The notes: generated by a model from the sequence alone, not told the origin. DNA of 64,000 bases from Thiomicrorhabdus immobilis (GCF_021654855.1 NZ_AP024202.1:2046001-2110000), one strand, 5' to 3'. Positions 25,876-35,866 are shown, counted from the stretch's first letter. Program-made: numbers and translations.

Positions 25876-27234
25876 CTATTTAGCCATTTTTTGAGCCAAG
25901 GCCATCGCTTTTACCATGCGTAAGGCTTCATTCAATTCATAGTCCTTGTCCAACAATTTATCCAGTTCAGCAGCCTTTTTTGAATCTTTGGATTCAGGAT
26001 TGGTTTTGCTGTCTGCATCACCATTCTCTAGATGGCCGGCTAAATCGCTCTCTTTAATATTGGTGACATTATCCTTTTCGACCTTTTCAACCTTAACCAA
26101 ATCGATATCCAAGTCAGGTTTAATGCCTTCAGCCTGGATTGAACGACCTGACGGAGTATAGTAACGGGCAGTGGTTACTTTGATCGCAGCGCCGTTGTTC
26201 AACTGCAACAAGGTCTGCACCGAACCTTTACCAAAACTGGTTCTTCCTGCAATAAGAGCACGTTTTTGATCTTGCAAAGCACCTGCAACGATCTCCGACG
26301 CTGATGCTGAACCTTCATTGATCAATACCACAATCGGCTTACCATTCATGATATCGCCCTTCTCAGCTTCAAAGCGCATCTTAGAGTTTTTGATACGACC
26401 TTCAGTGTAAACAATTAATCCATCATCCAAAAACGCATCCGACACTTGAACTGCCGCATTTAACACACCACCTGGATTATTTCGTAAATCAAGCACTAAA
26501 CCTTCTAAAGGACCGCCATTCTCTTTTTCCAGTTTAGCAATCGCCTTAACCAAATCTGGTCCGGTTCTCACTTGGAACTGGCTTATCCTTGCATAACCGA
26601 CATGGTCTTTTAGCAGACGTTGCTTAAGGCTCTTAACCTTGATTACCGCTCTGGTAATTTCAATTTCCAATGGTGCGTCAGCGCCTTTACGAACAATGGT
26701 AAGATTTAACTTTGTTCCTGGTTTTCCACGCATGATTTTAACGGCTTCGCTTAAAGTCTTACCTTTAACAGGCTCTTTACCCAACTTGATAATCAAGTCA
26801 CCCGCTTTCACACCAGCTTGTTGTGCAGGGGTATCGTCAATTGGAGAGATGACCTTGACAAAGCCGTCTTCCATCCCGACTTCCATTCCCAGACCACCAA
26901 ACTCACCACGCGTATGCTCTTCCATTTCTTTAAAGTCAGAAGGAGGGAGATAGGCCGAGTGAGGATCTAAATTTGAAAGCATCCCGCTAATCGCACCTTC
27001 TAAAAGTTTCTTATCATCAATTTCATCTACATAATCATGAGAGACACGTTCAAACACTTCTACAAAAGCGCGTAGCTCCTGAAGAGGCAAGGTAATTTGG
27101 TCTGTTTTAGGCTCTACAGCGACTTCTTTATCGGCCCAAACGGTGGTGCCAACTGCAATTAATGCCCCTAATACAGCCCCGGTTCCGATTAACATGACTT
27201 TTTTTATTCCAGATGTGCTCACACCACTCTCCAT
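25876..27234 (-). CDS. ctpA: C-terminal processing peptidase (S41 family)
   Basis: A 452-aa periplasmic serine protease that trims or degrades proteins from their C-termini. It begins with an uncleaved or cleaved signal segment (VMLIGTGAVLGALIAVG). The N-terminal helical region contains LEGAISGMLSNLDPHSAYL, followed by a PDZ domain (FGGLGMEVGMEDG to GDLIIKLG) and the S41 catalytic domain. The catalytic Ser lies in NEGSASASEIVAGAL and the Lys in TSFGKGSVQTLL. The C-terminus is a charged tail. I prefer the ATG at 27234 because the signal segment then lies near the N-terminus; an ATG at 27264 and a longer form to 27363 are also open. It is divergent from an ArsR-family regulator. Confidence 0.92.
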   Translation of the reverse strand: MESGVSTSGIKKVMLIGTGAVLGALIAVGTTVWADKEVAVEPKTDQITLPLQELRAFVEVFERVSHDYVDEIDDKKLLEGAISGMLSNLDPHSAYLPPSDFKEMEEHTRGEFGGLGMEVGMEDGFVKVISPIDDTPAQQAGVKAGDLIIKLGKEPVKGKTLSEAVKIMRGKPGTKLNLTIVRKGADAPLEIEITRAVIKVKSLKQRLLKDHVGYARISQFQVRTGPDLVKAIAKLEKENGGPLEGLVLDLRNNPGGVLNAAVQVSDAFLDDGLIVYTEGRIKNSKMRFEAEKGDIMNGKPIVVLINEGSASASEIVAGALQDQKRALIAGRTSFGKGSVQTLLQLNNGAAIKVTTARYYTPSGRSIQAEGIKPDLDIDLVKVEKVEKDNVTNIKESDLAGHLENGDADSKTNPESKDSKKAAELDKLLDKDYELNEALRMVKAMALAQKMAK

Positions 27235-27360
27235 GGATAAATTGATTTTCTTTTTTACAATCATAATGTTAATTGATTTGTAAAATACATTCCCAAAAAT
27301 AATTTGTTCATTATAAGTGAACTTTAGGTGACAGATTAGATGGATTTCATTAGAATTTAA

Positions 27361-27387
27361 CACTAATTAATATATCGTTATATAGTG
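27361..27387. promoter_or_regulatory. Candidate ArsR-family operator in the ctpA/arsR-like gap
   Basis: An AT-rich dyad bounded by CACTA and TAGTG, with ATATA and TATAT halves around TCGT, ends 11 nt before the regulator's ATG. Position and AT-rich dyad symmetry fit autoregulation by an ArsR/SmtB protein. No binding data are implied. Confidence 0.35.
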
Positions 27388-27398
27388 AAATCATAAGC

Positions 27399-27719
27399 AT
27401 GGCAATCCAAGACAGCTCATTTTTTGAAATGAAAGAAGACAATATCAACAAAGCATCCAAAGCGCTCAAAGCAATGGGGCACCCTCTAAGACTCAAAATT
27501 TTGTGCGTGATTGGTGAGCAAGAATTACCCGTTATGGAAATCGTAAAACAAGTTGGAACAACCCAAAGCAATATCTCTCAGCATATTGATATTTTGCGTG
27601 AAAAAGACATCATTACCTCTCGTAGAGAAGGCAGTAAGATTTTATGTAAGGTTCGCGACCATAACATCTTAGTGTTGATGAATGCGATGCAACAAACTTT
27701 CTGCCCGGTTAAACAATAA
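27399..27719 (+). CDS. ArsR/SmtB-family transcriptional regulator
   Basis: A 106-aa winged-helix repressor. The fold is visible as ALKAMGHPLRLKILCVIGEQ, with recognition helix TTQSNISQHIDILREKDI and the wing REGSKILCKVRD. The canonical metal site ELCVCDL is absent, replaced by ILCVIGEQELPV. Only three scattered cysteines remain (in ILCV, ILCK and TFCP), so a metal sensor of the classic alpha-3 type is unlikely; a redox or sulfide sensor is possible but unproven. It is divergent from ctpA. The adjacent dyad may be its own operator. Confidence 0.85.
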   Translation: MAIQDSSFFEMKEDNINKASKALKAMGHPLRLKILCVIGEQELPVMEIVKQVGTTQSNISQHIDILREKDIITSRREGSKILCKVRDHNILVLMNAMQQTFCPVKQ

Positions 27720-27810
27720 AATCCGTCACAAAACAAAGCTTCCAATAAACTCTGTTTTCATTAGATAGGTTTTCATTAAGTAAGTTTTGAATAGAAAGCT
27801 ATTTTAAATT

Positions 27811-28629
27811 TTACTCTATGATGGAAGACGGTGATAACTGCATTCTTAAATCAAATTGCTGTCTTTGTGGATTAATTGAGCCAGAAGAATCATCCGGCTC
27901 TCTTCGCTCAATTCTGTTGCTTGACTCTTCACCAGAATTCATCTCGCCTGTTGCATCACTTTTATTGCCATCGCTGCCCTTACCCTCTTCAACTTTGGCA
28001 GATGCTATTTCAACTCTAGCTTGCACCATCATTTGTGAGGCAGCCTGCGCCACTTTTAAATCTTGTGACGAAGGTTCTGCTGGAGCCAAAGCAGCCCTTT
28101 GAATAACCATCGCCTTTTGCAGAGTCGCTTGCGGATCACCAGGTATTGGAGAAGTATCTATGCCGACCTCACCGCCTATTGCATAACGCTTTCCATCGGG
28201 GCCTGTCTGGTAGGTAAAACTCATACCACCCGTAGAATAGCCGCCAGACGCGCTGAGATGAGCCATTTCATGGGCTTTTACTTCTGTATCACGCGCTTTA
28301 AGCTGAGCAATAACTTGCTGAACATTTTGCTCTTGTTTGGCTTGTTCACGTTCGAGGCGGGAGTCCTCACTAATTTTTTGAAAACTTTGTTGACCATCCG
28401 AACTTGAATCTGGCTTAGATAATACACCTGGCTGTGAACCATTTATTGAACGGTTATCATAAGGAATGTTGACAGGTTTAGCAGACTGGGTTTGCAAAGC
28501 AACGGAATTATTCACATTAAATTTTGTGGTTGTTGCCGACTCTGAATTCAGCACAGCACTCGTTGAGGTATTTAACCCTGTTGTATATGCATTATGTGAA
28601 ACAGGTGGAAACCCATGTATTCCATTCAT
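27811..28629 (-). CDS. SprA-related putative metalloprotease
   Basis: A 272-aa protein with a low-complexity N-terminal half and a compact domain containing the zinc motif HEMAH in TEVKAHEMAHLSASGGYS (about residues 120-137). GGMSFTYQTGPDGKRYAIGGEVGID and DPQATLQKAMVIQRAALAPA follow. This is the SprA-related family pattern (putative metalloprotease). The C-terminus is Ser/Glu/Arg-rich and disordered. No signal peptide is seen. I prefer the ATG at 28629 to an upstream TTG at 28647. Neighbours give no functional hint. Confidence 0.75.
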   Translation of the reverse strand: MNGIHGFPPVSHNAYTTGLNTSTSAVLNSESATTTKFNVNNSVALQTQSAKPVNIPYDNRSINGSQPGVLSKPDSSSDGQQSFQKISEDSRLEREQAKQEQNVQQVIAQLKARDTEVKAHEMAHLSASGGYSTGGMSFTYQTGPDGKRYAIGGEVGIDTSPIPGDPQATLQKAMVIQRAALAPAEPSSQDLKVAQAASQMMVQARVEIASAKVEEGKGSDGNKSDATGEMNSGEESSNRIERREPDDSSGSINPQRQQFDLRMQLSPSSIIE

Positions 28630-28789
28630 AATAAAGACACCCAACAAACCACTAAAACGAGAACCAACTTCAGTATAACAAAATAACTTTTTTAATCAAT
28701 AAGTTACCTATTAACAAGGCTTTTCAAAATCACCCCATATTGCAAACAACTTTCGGTCACTAAATATCACGGCTATTTTTTGAGTTACT

Positions 28790-28814
28790 TAATAATAATT
28801 TTCAGTTATTATTA
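28790..28814. other. AT-only hairpin upstream of the second HDOD gene
   Basis: TAATAATAA (28790-28798) and TTATTATTA (28806-28814) form a perfect 9-bp dyad with a 7-nt spacer, about 100 bp before the HDOD start. It may be an operator or simply AT-rich spacer. Confidence 0.3.
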
Positions 28815-28913
28815 ATTCTAGACGCAATAAGTATTTTTAAGCCCTCCCTTCAGGACACCAGGAAATTACAGCTTACAAATACCCTCTCACAATCTTTTAA
28901 GGCCCATTAGTCC

Positions 28914-29774
28914 ATGCAAGAAAAACTCGCTTTAGCCGCAAAAATTTTTTCTAAAGTAAATATTCCGACCATCCCTGAAGAAATTATCTGTTTAAAGGAA
29001 GAGTTAAATAAAAAATACCCAAACACCGTGACGATTGCTAATTTGATTAGCCATAATCCTGAACTACTGGGTGATTTTTTAACCTTGGTGAACACCAACA
29101 TCACCAATGAAAAAACTGAAATAAAAGATGCCAAAGCGGCGGTGAATGTTTTGGGACTAGATGAAATATACAACATATTCCTCTCCAGCAGCCTAACTAA
29201 AATCATTGCTCAATCCCCAGATGAAAAAGCGATTCTTACTCATGGCGCTCAATCTGGTTTAGCTGCCGCAGAACTCTCTTACTGGGTATTTGATGTCTCT
29301 CGTTCTGAAGCTTATATGGCAGGGTTGATGCAGAATATAGGTGCGATCTATTTTGCTAGATCAGAACCCGAAAGCTATATGGAAATATATAAAGCACAAT
29401 TATCCAACCCAATTTCCGCCTATGACAAGGAACTTGAAACCTACCATACGACCCATGCCTATTTAGGAACCTTTATTGCAAAAAAATGGCATATCAACCC
29501 CGATGTTTATAAATCCATCCTGCTACATCACGACACCAATTTTGCGTCAAAATTAGCCAACGACCAAAAAGTCCGCCATATCGTTTCTTTGATCATGCTA
29601 TCTAACTATGTTGTCAGCACCAACTCTGGAGAGCAATATATTACTCAAGAACTGAAAGAGTACCGGGATTTGGGTAAACATCAATTAAGCCTACCAGATA
29701 ATGCTCTCAAGGCGGCGAATGCAGCCGTCATCAAATGGGGTAACTCAGTGGGTCTATCGACAGGAAGTCATTAA
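28914..29774 (+). CDS. HDOD-domain signalling protein (paralogue)
   Basis: A 286-aa HDOD protein paralogous to the one at 2584, with the same order of landmarks: NIPTIPEEIICLKEEL, ISHNPELLGDFLTLVN, YMAGLMQNIGAIYF and SILLHHDTNF. Here the HD dipeptide is replaced by QNIG, so it has lost metal-hydrolase residues, as most HDOD domains have. No attached output domain is present. It stands alone, divergent from the SprA-like gene and converging on a tRNA gene. Confidence 0.83.
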   Translation: MQEKLALAAKIFSKVNIPTIPEEIICLKEELNKKYPNTVTIANLISHNPELLGDFLTLVNTNITNEKTEIKDAKAAVNVLGLDEIYNIFLSSSLTKIIAQSPDEKAILTHGAQSGLAAAELSYWVFDVSRSEAYMAGLMQNIGAIYFARSEPESYMEIYKAQLSNPISAYDKELETYHTTHAYLGTFIAKKWHINPDVYKSILLHHDTNFASKLANDQKVRHIVSLIMLSNYVVSTNSGEQYITQELKEYRDLGKHQLSLPDNALKAANAAVIKWGNSVGLSTGSH

Positions 29775-29843
29775 ATGAGTTCAAAGCACAGTGAGTCGTG
29801 CAATAAGATTCATTCAATATTTAAACGGTAAAAACAACAAAGA

Positions 29844-29920
29844 TGGTGGGCCCTCACGGACTTGAACCGTGGACCTATCGATTATGAGTCGAGTGCTCTA
29901 ACCAACTGAGCTAAGGGCCC
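29844..29920 (-). tRNA. tRNA with CAU anticodon, probably tRNA-Ile2
   Basis: A complete 77-nt tRNA including an encoded CCA. The acceptor stem is GGGCCCT/AGGGCCC, the D-arm is AGCTCAGTTGGTTAGAGC, the anticodon loop is CTCATAA and the T-loop TTCAAGT. Anticodon CAU could be Met or Ile2. C4-G69 and C5-G68 in the acceptor stem and the CGACTCATAATCG anticodon arm resemble E. coli ileX, whose C34 becomes lysidine via TilS, and differ from elongator tRNA-Met (U4, A5). Hence Ile2 is favoured. Confidence 0.85.
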
Positions 29921-29941
29921 CAAATATGGAAATCTATTATT

Positions 29942-29953
29942 ACCAGGCCTGGT
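29942..29953. repeat. ACCAGGCCTGGT palindrome upstream of the tRNA gene
   Basis: Perfect copy with TT before and AA after (16-bp palindrome), 22 bp upstream of the tRNA 5' end. Confidence 0.9.
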
Positions 29954-30043
29954 AACTTCTAGGTGGCGCTTATTATAGCGAGAGCCATTCGCTTTGTGAA
30001 TTGTTAAAGCCTAAATTTACAAGAATTAACCGCTTTATATTAA

Positions 30044-30078
30044 AAAGGCCACGTTTTAATTCATAAAACGCGGCCTTT
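30044..30078. terminator. Intrinsic terminator downstream of rpoD
   Basis: AAAGGCC-ACGTTTTA pairs with TAAAACG-CGGCCTTT around a 5-nt loop. One small bulge interrupts a roughly 15-bp stem. It lies about 25 bp after the rpoD stop and before the tRNA. Confidence 0.88.
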
Positions 30079-30103
30079 CTATCATCGACTATGGTCAATT
30101 CAA

Positions 30104-31888
30104 TCAGTCAAGAAAGCTTTTTAAACGCTCCGCACGACTTGGATGGCGCAGTTTACGCAACGCCTTCGCTTCAATCTGACGAATACGCTCACGGGTAACA
30201 TCAAACTGCTTACCAACCTCTTCAAGAGTGTGGTCGGTATTCATGCTTAAACCAAAACGCATACGTAGCACTTTCGCTTCACGAGGTGTCAAGGTGTTTA
30301 GCATCTCACGAACCGTTTCACTCATGCCTTCTGAATCAGCTGCATCCTGCGGAGACAGGATGTTTGAATCTTCAATAAAATCTCCCAATGATGAATCTTC
30401 ATCATCACCGATTGGTGTTTCCATAGAGATCGGTTCTTTGGCGATTTTCATTACCTTACGAATCTTATCTTCAGGCATTTCCATCTCTTCAGCCAACTCT
30501 TCAGGAGTAGGTTCACGTCCCATTTTTTGTAGCAACTGGCGTTGAATACGGTTCAATTTATTGATGGTTTCAATCATATGAACTGGGATACGGATGGTAC
30601 GAGCCTGGTCGGCGATAGAACGTGTAATCGCCTGACGAATCCACCAGGTCGCATAAGTTGAGAACTTATAACCACGACGGTATTCGAACTTATCCACCGC
30701 TTTCATCAAACCGATGTTACCTTCCTGAATCAGGTCAAGGAACTGCAATCCGCGGTTGGTGTATTTTTTAGCAATAGAAATTACCAAACGTAGGTTGGCT
30801 TCAATCATTTCACGCTTAGCAAGACGGGCATTATTTTCCGCCTTACTCAAGCCTTTATAAACGCTCTTATAAAGAGAAATTGGCATTTTTTCTGATTTCT
30901 GAATCATCGCCAAACGCTTTTGAGCGCGCGATACTTCAGGTCGAGCCAGTTCAAGCGCTTCAGCTTGTGCAGGTGCCGCAGCGATTAGACGATCGATTAA
31001 ATCCGGAGCCGTTTCTGAACCGATAAACGTTTCCAAAAAGATAGGACGAGGAACTTTAACCGTACGTAAAACCAAATCGACAATCACTTTCTCTTGTTCA
31101 CGAATCGCTTTGATTTTTTCTTTGATATTGCGGATTACGCGGTTAGAGAACAAAGGAGTAATCTTGACCCCTCTTAAATGCTCAACTACGGCTTGACGTT
31201 TTTTAACCGCTTTATCATCTTCAGAACCGTATTTAGCTTCGGCTTCTAAGGCTGCGGTGCTCAGCTTTTCAAGTGTCGCCAAAAAGGCATCAAGCTCTTC
31301 TTGGTTAATACCGTCTTCTTTCGGTTCATTGTTATCACTATCTGGTGATAATTCTTCAACAGGTACGTCAATTAGATCTTCTGGACGGATAAACCCTTGA
31401 ACCACATCCGCGACTTTACCTTCACCGTCATCCATCTTAGAAAACGTATCAAGAATAGAAACTGAGAAGTTTGGATACTGAGCCAAAGCATCAAGCATAT
31501 CGCGGATTCCCCACTCGATACGCTTGGCGATTTCAATCTCACCATGACGGGTAAGCAGTTCAACAGAGCCCATTTCACGCATATACATACGAACCGGGTC
31601 AGTAGTACGACCAAACTCACCATCAACTTCAGATAAAGCACTTAATGCCGCTTCAGCTGCCGCGTCATCAAAAGCTCCGCCTTCCTGAGTAAGAAGTTCA
31701 TCCTCATCAGGTGCTGAGTCAAATAATCGAATCCCAAAATCTTTAAGAATGGTAAGAACTTGACCTAACTGGTCTTCTTCAATATCGTCCGGCAAAACAT
31801 CGTTTACATCAGCAAACGTAAGGTAACCTAACTCTTTCGCTCGCTCAATCAAATCTATTAGCTGTTGCTTTCTTTCGACTTTTGTCAT
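30104..31888 (-). CDS. rpoD: Primary sigma factor sigma-70
   Basis: Housekeeping sigma factor, 594 aa (E. coli 613). Region 1.1 occupies about residues 1-70, followed by region 1.2 ([20 protein letters not shown]) and a shortened acidic non-conserved region. Region 2 has [20 protein letters not shown] and [15 protein letters not shown]; region 3 follows, then region 4 with [18 protein letters not shown]. The ATG at 31888 is preceded by GAGG at 6-nt spacing, which favours it over a TTG at 31900. It is the last gene of the rpsU-yqeY-dnaG-rpoD cluster. Confidence 0.97.
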   Translation of the reverse strand: MTKVERKQQLIDLIERAKELGYLTFADVNDVLPDDIEEDQLGQVLTILKDFGIRLFDSAPDEDELLTQEGGAFDDAAAEAALSALSEVDGEFGRTTDPVRMYMREMGSVELLTRHGEIEIAKRIEWGIRDMLDALAQYPNFSVSILDTFSKMDDGEGKVADVVQGFIRPEDLIDVPVEELSPDSDNNEPKEDGINQEELDAFLATLEKLSTAALEAEAKYGSEDDKAVKKRQAVVEHLRGVKITPLFSNRVIRNIKEKIKAIREQEKVIVDLVLRTVKVPRPIFLETFIGSETAPDLIDRLIAAAPAQAEALELARPEVSRAQKRLAMIQKSEKMPISLYKSVYKGLSKAENNARLAKREMIEANLRLVISIAKKYTNRGLQFLDLIQEGNIGLMKAVDKFEYRRGYKFSTYATWWIRQAITRSIADQARTIRIPVHMIETINKLNRIQRQLLQKMGREPTPEELAEEMEMPEDKIRKVMKIAKEPISMETPIGDDEDSSLGDFIEDSNILSPQDAADSEGMSETVREMLNTLTPREAKVLRMRFGLSMNTDHTLEEVGKQFDVTRERIRQIEAKALRKLRHPSRAERLKSFLD

Positions 31889-32072
31889 GTTTTGCCTCAA
31901 ATAATGTTTCTATAATTCATTTTTTTCTAAAAATCTGTCTAATGCAATTGAACCGATTCAATATGAATGCCGACAGAAAAAACGGAACACGCGATTATAC
32001 TAAATTTCCGTTTGGTTTTGGTAGTATTATTCTTTTTAAATTAGTCAGTTAGGCTTTTACCACCAAGCTTCT

Positions 32073-33854
32073 TTACTTGCTTTGCACCAGAGCCTGCAAC
32101 TTAAGCATTTCATCTGCACTCCAACCCGATTTACCCAAATTACGCTCATCCAATGCGGTGGCTAAAGCAATCACACACACATCAAATTCAGCTTGGATAA
32201 AAGCCTCATCATCAGGTATTTCCGACTGCATGACTAAATCCATTTCGGCCTGATAACCTGCATCCAAAACAACTTGAGTGGCGATTTGTGGATTAAAATC
32301 ATTAGCCTGCAAGGTTTTGATAAAACCACCTAAAGTTACATAGTCACGCTGTTTCGATTTTACAAGGTCTTGTATGAATTCTTTTGCAAAAACCACACTC
32401 CACTGAGGACGCTTAAGCAGTAATCGCACCATCTTAAGTGGCATGGTAACCACTTTACTCACCACAACCTGAGCACTCTGCCCCTTACCGTGCCTGTCAC
32501 CATCTTTCTTGAACTGCGCAAAACCCGATTTTACATTCATCTGTTTCTCCACACGCCAAGTAGGTAAATCCACCAGATTTGCCACCCCCTCAGCCAATAG
32601 AAATTGGTACAGGCCATGTGCCGACTGCACATAAGGCTCAGCCAAGGACACAAACTGTTGACGCCCTTCGATGCTATTCACAGGAAAAGATAACCTTCCT
32701 TGCAAACCTTGCATCAAAAATTCAGATAACGACAGCGATTTGGCGACACGATTTTTAAAGCCATCCATGCCATCCTTGCGTACCATTGAATCAGGATCTT
32801 CACCTTGCGGTAAAAACAAGAACTTAACCGAACGCTCTTTCTCCATCATCGGCAAAGCCAGTTCCAATGCTTTCCACGCTGCTTTCAAACCGGCTGAATC
32901 ACCGTCAAAACAGAACACCACCTCATTCACTTGCCTAAACAGTAAATCAAGATGCTCTATGGTTGTAGCGGTACCCAAGGTGGCCACCGCATTACGAATA
33001 CCGTATTGCGCCAAAGCCACCACGTCCATATAACCTTCCACCACCAGGATATTATCGAACTTCTGGCGTGACTGGCGCATTTCAAACAGGCCATACAAGG
33101 TGTAACTTTTATGGAATATCGGGGTTTCCGGTGAATTCAGATATTTTGGCTGTTCATCACCTAAAACACGCCCCCCGAAAGCGATTACCCGGCCTCGGCC
33201 ATCACGAATCGGAAACATGATTCGATGACGGAAACGGTCATACTGCTTACCGTCCTCTTTTTCAACCAGTAAACCCACCTCAACCAACTGTTGTTGTAGT
33301 TTTTTATCGGCAGACAAACCTTTTACTAAACTATCCCAACCGGGTGGGGCAAAACCAATCACGAATTCTTTGGCAATATCGGCACTCAACCCACGTTCTT
33401 TAAGATAGGTCTTAGCTTCTTGAGATTGAGGGTGGTCACGTAATTGATGACGATAGAATTTGGCCGCAAGATGCATGACATCGTACAAATCGCGTTGTTT
33501 TTCTTGTTTGATTTGCTGGGCTTTTTGCTGTGCAGGAGTGCGTTGTTCACGCGGCACGACCATACCATATTGAGCGGCCAGCGCTTCAACCGCTTCTACG
33601 AATGACAGACCATCATATTCCATAAGGAATTTAAGGGCGTCACCACTCGCTCCACAGCCAAAGCAGTGATAGAACTGCTTGGTTGGACTGACGTTAAAAG
33701 AGGGGCTTTTCTCGTCATGAAATGGACAGCAAGCCTTATAGGAAGTACCGGCTTTTTTGAGCGGAACACGTTGATTTATGACTTGCACAACATCGGCTCG
33801 AGCCAATAATGTCTCGATAAATGAACGTGGAATACTTCCACCCTGTTCAGCCAT
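32073..33854 (-). CDS. dnaG: DNA primase
   Basis: Primase that makes RNA primers for replication; 593 aa. The CHC2 zinc finger is CCPFHDEKSPSF with FYHCFGCGASGDA (about residues 37-70). The catalytic core includes FPIRDGRGRVIAFGGRVL and the TOPRIM segment ILVVEGYMDVVAL with FCFDGDSAG. The C-terminal helicase-binding domain follows. The ATG at 33854 has AAGG 7 nt upstream; an in-frame GTG lies two codons earlier. A strong terminator lies in the gap upstream. Confidence 0.96.
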   Translation of the reverse strand: MAEQGGSIPRSFIETLLARADVVQVINQRVPLKKAGTSYKACCPFHDEKSPSFNVSPTKQFYHCFGCGASGDALKFLMEYDGLSFVEAVEALAAQYGMVVPREQRTPAQQKAQQIKQEKQRDLYDVMHLAAKFYRHQLRDHPQSQEAKTYLKERGLSADIAKEFVIGFAPPGWDSLVKGLSADKKLQQQLVEVGLLVEKEDGKQYDRFRHRIMFPIRDGRGRVIAFGGRVLGDEQPKYLNSPETPIFHKSYTLYGLFEMRQSRQKFDNILVVEGYMDVVALAQYGIRNAVATLGTATTIEHLDLLFRQVNEVVFCFDGDSAGLKAAWKALELALPMMEKERSVKFLFLPQGEDPDSMVRKDGMDGFKNRVAKSLSLSEFLMQGLQGRLSFPVNSIEGRQQFVSLAEPYVQSAHGLYQFLLAEGVANLVDLPTWRVEKQMNVKSGFAQFKKDGDRHGKGQSAQVVVSKVVTMPLKMVRLLLKRPQWSVVFAKEFIQDLVKSKQRDYVTLGGFIKTLQANDFNPQIATQVVLDAGYQAEMDLVMQSEIPDDEAFIQAEFDVCVIALATALDERNLGKSGWSADEMLKLQALVQSK

Positions 33855-33896
33855 ACTCACACCTTATCCACAGAAAAATACACAGGTCTTGAAAGC

Positions 33897-33928
33897 AAAA
33901 AAACCCGTTAGCACAAGACTAACGGGTT
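33897..33928 (-). terminator. Internal terminator/attenuator between yqeY and dnaG
   Basis: AACCCGTTAG (33902-33911) and CTAACGGGTT (33919-33928) form a perfect 10-bp stem with a 7-nt loop. On the minus strand, the direction of transcription, a T7 run follows. It stands within the cluster, so readthrough would set the ratio of S21 to primase and sigma, as known for the E. coli operon. Confidence 0.9.
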
Positions 33929-33980
33929 CTTTAAGGAAGAGTCAGTTTCAATGAAACTAAACCAGACTAAATTGAATAGC

Positions 33981-34430
33981 TTAGCCTAACTTTGCTTTAA
34001 TCAACTTGCTGACTTCACCCATATCTGCACGACCTTGCATCTCAGGTTTTAACAAGCCCATAACTTTACCCATGTCTTGCATGGTGCTGGCGCCTGTTTT
34101 TGTCATTGCATCGTCAATTAATGCATTAATTTCATCTTCAGTTAAGGCTTGTGGCATGAAATCCTGAATGACGCTCATCTCGTAGGCTTCTTGCTCAGCT
34201 AAGTCTGGACGATCTGCATCCGTAAACTGCTGATGAGAATCACGACGCTGTTTCATAGCTTTATCTAAAATCGCTAGAACACCTGCATCATCTACTGTGA
34301 TTTGATTATCAATCTCAACCTGTTTAATGGCGGCTAAAAGAGAACGCACTACTTGTAGACGCTCCTTATCTTTAGCTTTCATACAGGCTTTCATTTCAGC
34401 CGTTAGTTGTTCTTTCATTGTTGCTGACAC
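33981..34430 (-). CDS. yqeY: GatB/YqeY-domain protein
   Basis: A 149-aa helical protein of the YqeY family, similar to the tRNA-binding tail of GatB. Typical segments are KACMKAKDKERLQVVRSLLA, DAGVLAILDKAMKQRRDS, FMPQALTEDEI and GKVMGLLKPEMQGRADMG. Its function is unproven; a role in tRNA-dependent amidation has been proposed. A GTG at 34430 has AGG at about 9-nt spacing; the ATG at 34418 lacks a clear ribosome binding site, so the start is uncertain. It lies between rpsU and dnaG, a conserved position. Confidence 0.93.
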   Translation of the reverse strand: MSATMKEQLTAEMKACMKAKDKERLQVVRSLLAAIKQVEIDNQITVDDAGVLAILDKAMKQRRDSHQQFTDADRPDLAEQEAYEMSVIQDFMPQALTEDEINALIDDAMTKTGASTMQDMGKVMGLLKPEMQGRADMGEVSKLIKAKLG

Positions 34431-34446
34431 TAACTTTTACCTAACC

Positions 34447-34662
34447 TTAGTACATACGAGTTGTACGACGGTTTTCACGAGATAAACGTTTTGCTAAACG
34501 CTTAACTGCTGCAGCCTTCATACGCTTCTTAGCCCAAGTAGGCTTCTCGTAATACTCACGCTTACGAGTTTCAGTTAACACACCTGCTTTTTCGCAAGCA
34601 CGTTTAAAACGACGTAAAGCTACGTCAAATGGTTCAGTATCTCTGATTTTTACGCTTGGCAT
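34447..34662 (-). CDS. rpsU: 30S ribosomal protein S21
   Basis: A 71-aa basic protein that matches S21 end to end ([20 protein letters not shown] and the basic tail [17 protein letters not shown]). S21 helps base-pair mRNA leaders with 16S rRNA during initiation. It heads the macromolecular-synthesis cluster and is divergent from tsaD, the arrangement also seen in E. coli. AGGTTG lies about 7 nt upstream of the ATG. Confidence 0.98.
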   Translation of the reverse strand: MPSVKIRDTEPFDVALRRFKRACEKAGVLTETRKREYYEKPTWAKKRMKAAAVKRLAKRLSRENRRTTRMY

Positions 34663-34840
34663 AATTTCAACCTATTACAAAATTTAGAATTCATTGCATC
34701 TTTCTCACGCAAGAAATGAGAAATAGCAGAAAGGGTGGATTATAAATTTCCTACTACCTATTTGCAAACCTTTTTCAGATAATTTTTAAGATTATTTGTT
34801 AAAATTCAGCCACTTTGAATTTAAATAGAAGAATTTAGAA

Positions 34841-35866
34841 ATGCTGGTATTAGGAATAGAGAGCTCTTGTGATGAAACAGGCGTGGCGATTTACGACACC
34901 GATAAAGGCTTGATTGCCCACACTCTATATACTCAAGTAGAGTTGCATGCTCAATATGGAGGGGTCGTTCCCGAGCTCGCCTCCCGTGACCATATCCGTA
35001 AACTCACACCGCTGATTTTACAGACTCTTGAAGAGGCCAATATCGAGCGTACTGAATTGGATGGCATTGCTTACACCGCCGGCCCTGGGTTGATTGGCGC
35101 CTTACTCGCAGGCAGTTCGGTGGCACGCAGCCTAGCCTATGCATTGAAAATACCGGCGGTCGGTGTCCACCACATGGAAGGCCATCTACTCGCCCCCATG
35201 CTGGAAGACAACCAACCCGACTTTCCATTTATCTGTCTGTTGGTATCAGGCGGTCATAGCATGTTGATTCGGGTTGACGGGATTGGCGAATATAAACTGC
35301 TGGGCGACACTTTGGATGATGCCGCTGGTGAGGCTTTTGATAAAACCGCTAAACTTTTGGAACTGGGGTATCCGGGGGGGCCGAACGTGTCTAATTTAGC
35401 GTTAAAAGGCAATGCAGAGCGTTATAAATTCCCTCGCCCCATGGTAGACCGACCAGGCCTGGACATGAGCTTTAGTGGGTTGAAAACCTACACGTTAAAC
35501 ACTTGGCAAGCGGCCATCAAAGAAGATGATGCCAGCGAACAAACCAAAGCGGATATTTGCCGTGCTTTTGAATTGGCGGTAGCCGACACGTTAACCATAA
35601 AATGTAAACGTGCGTTAGAACAAGAAAATCTGAATCGTTTAGTGGTGGCCGGAGGCGTCAGCGCCAACCGTGAGATTCGTAGCAAGCTGGATGCCTTGAT
35701 GAAAAAACGCAAAGGCGAGGTTTTTTATCCAAGACTGGAGTTCTGCACGGATAATGGCGCGATGATTGCCTATGCCGGAGCACAGCGTTTATTGGCAGGA
35801 CAAAGTAATGATTTAAACTTTGCCGCAACCCCTAGATGGTCTTTGGAAGAATTACCAAAGATTTAG
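34841..35866 (+). CDS. tsaD: tRNA N6-threonylcarbamoyladenosine transferase
   Basis: Kae1/YgjD-family enzyme that transfers the threonylcarbamoyl group to A37 of ANN-reading tRNAs; 341 aa, normal length. ASKHA-fold motifs include [15 protein letters not shown], the metal-binding [12 protein letters not shown] (about residues 110-121), [19 protein letters not shown] and [13 protein letters not shown]. It is divergent from rpsU across a 178-bp region. An 11/12 palindrome copy (35452-35463) reads RPGLD in its frame. Confidence 0.97.
   Translation: MLVLGIESSCDETGVAIYDTDKGLIAHTLYTQVELHAQYGGVVPELASRDHIRKLTPLILQTLEEANIERTELDGIAYTAGPGLIGALLAGSSVARSLAYALKIPAVGVHHMEGHLLAPMLEDNQPDFPFICLLVSGGHSMLIRVDGIGEYKLLGDTLDDAAGEAFDKTAKLLELGYPGGPNVSNLALKGNAERYKFPRPMVDRPGLDMSFSGLKTYTLNTWQAAIKEDDASEQTKADICRAFELAVADTLTIKCKRALEQENLNRLVVAGGVSANREIRSKLDALMKKRKGEVFYPRLEFCTDNGAMIAYAGAQRLLAGQSNDLNFAATPRWSLEELPKI

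Noticed and set aside
29844-29920. tRNA-Met (elongator) for the CAU tRNA
   Set aside because: Acceptor pairs C4-G69 and C5-G68 and the anticodon arm match tRNA-Ile2 identity for TilS better than elongator Met.
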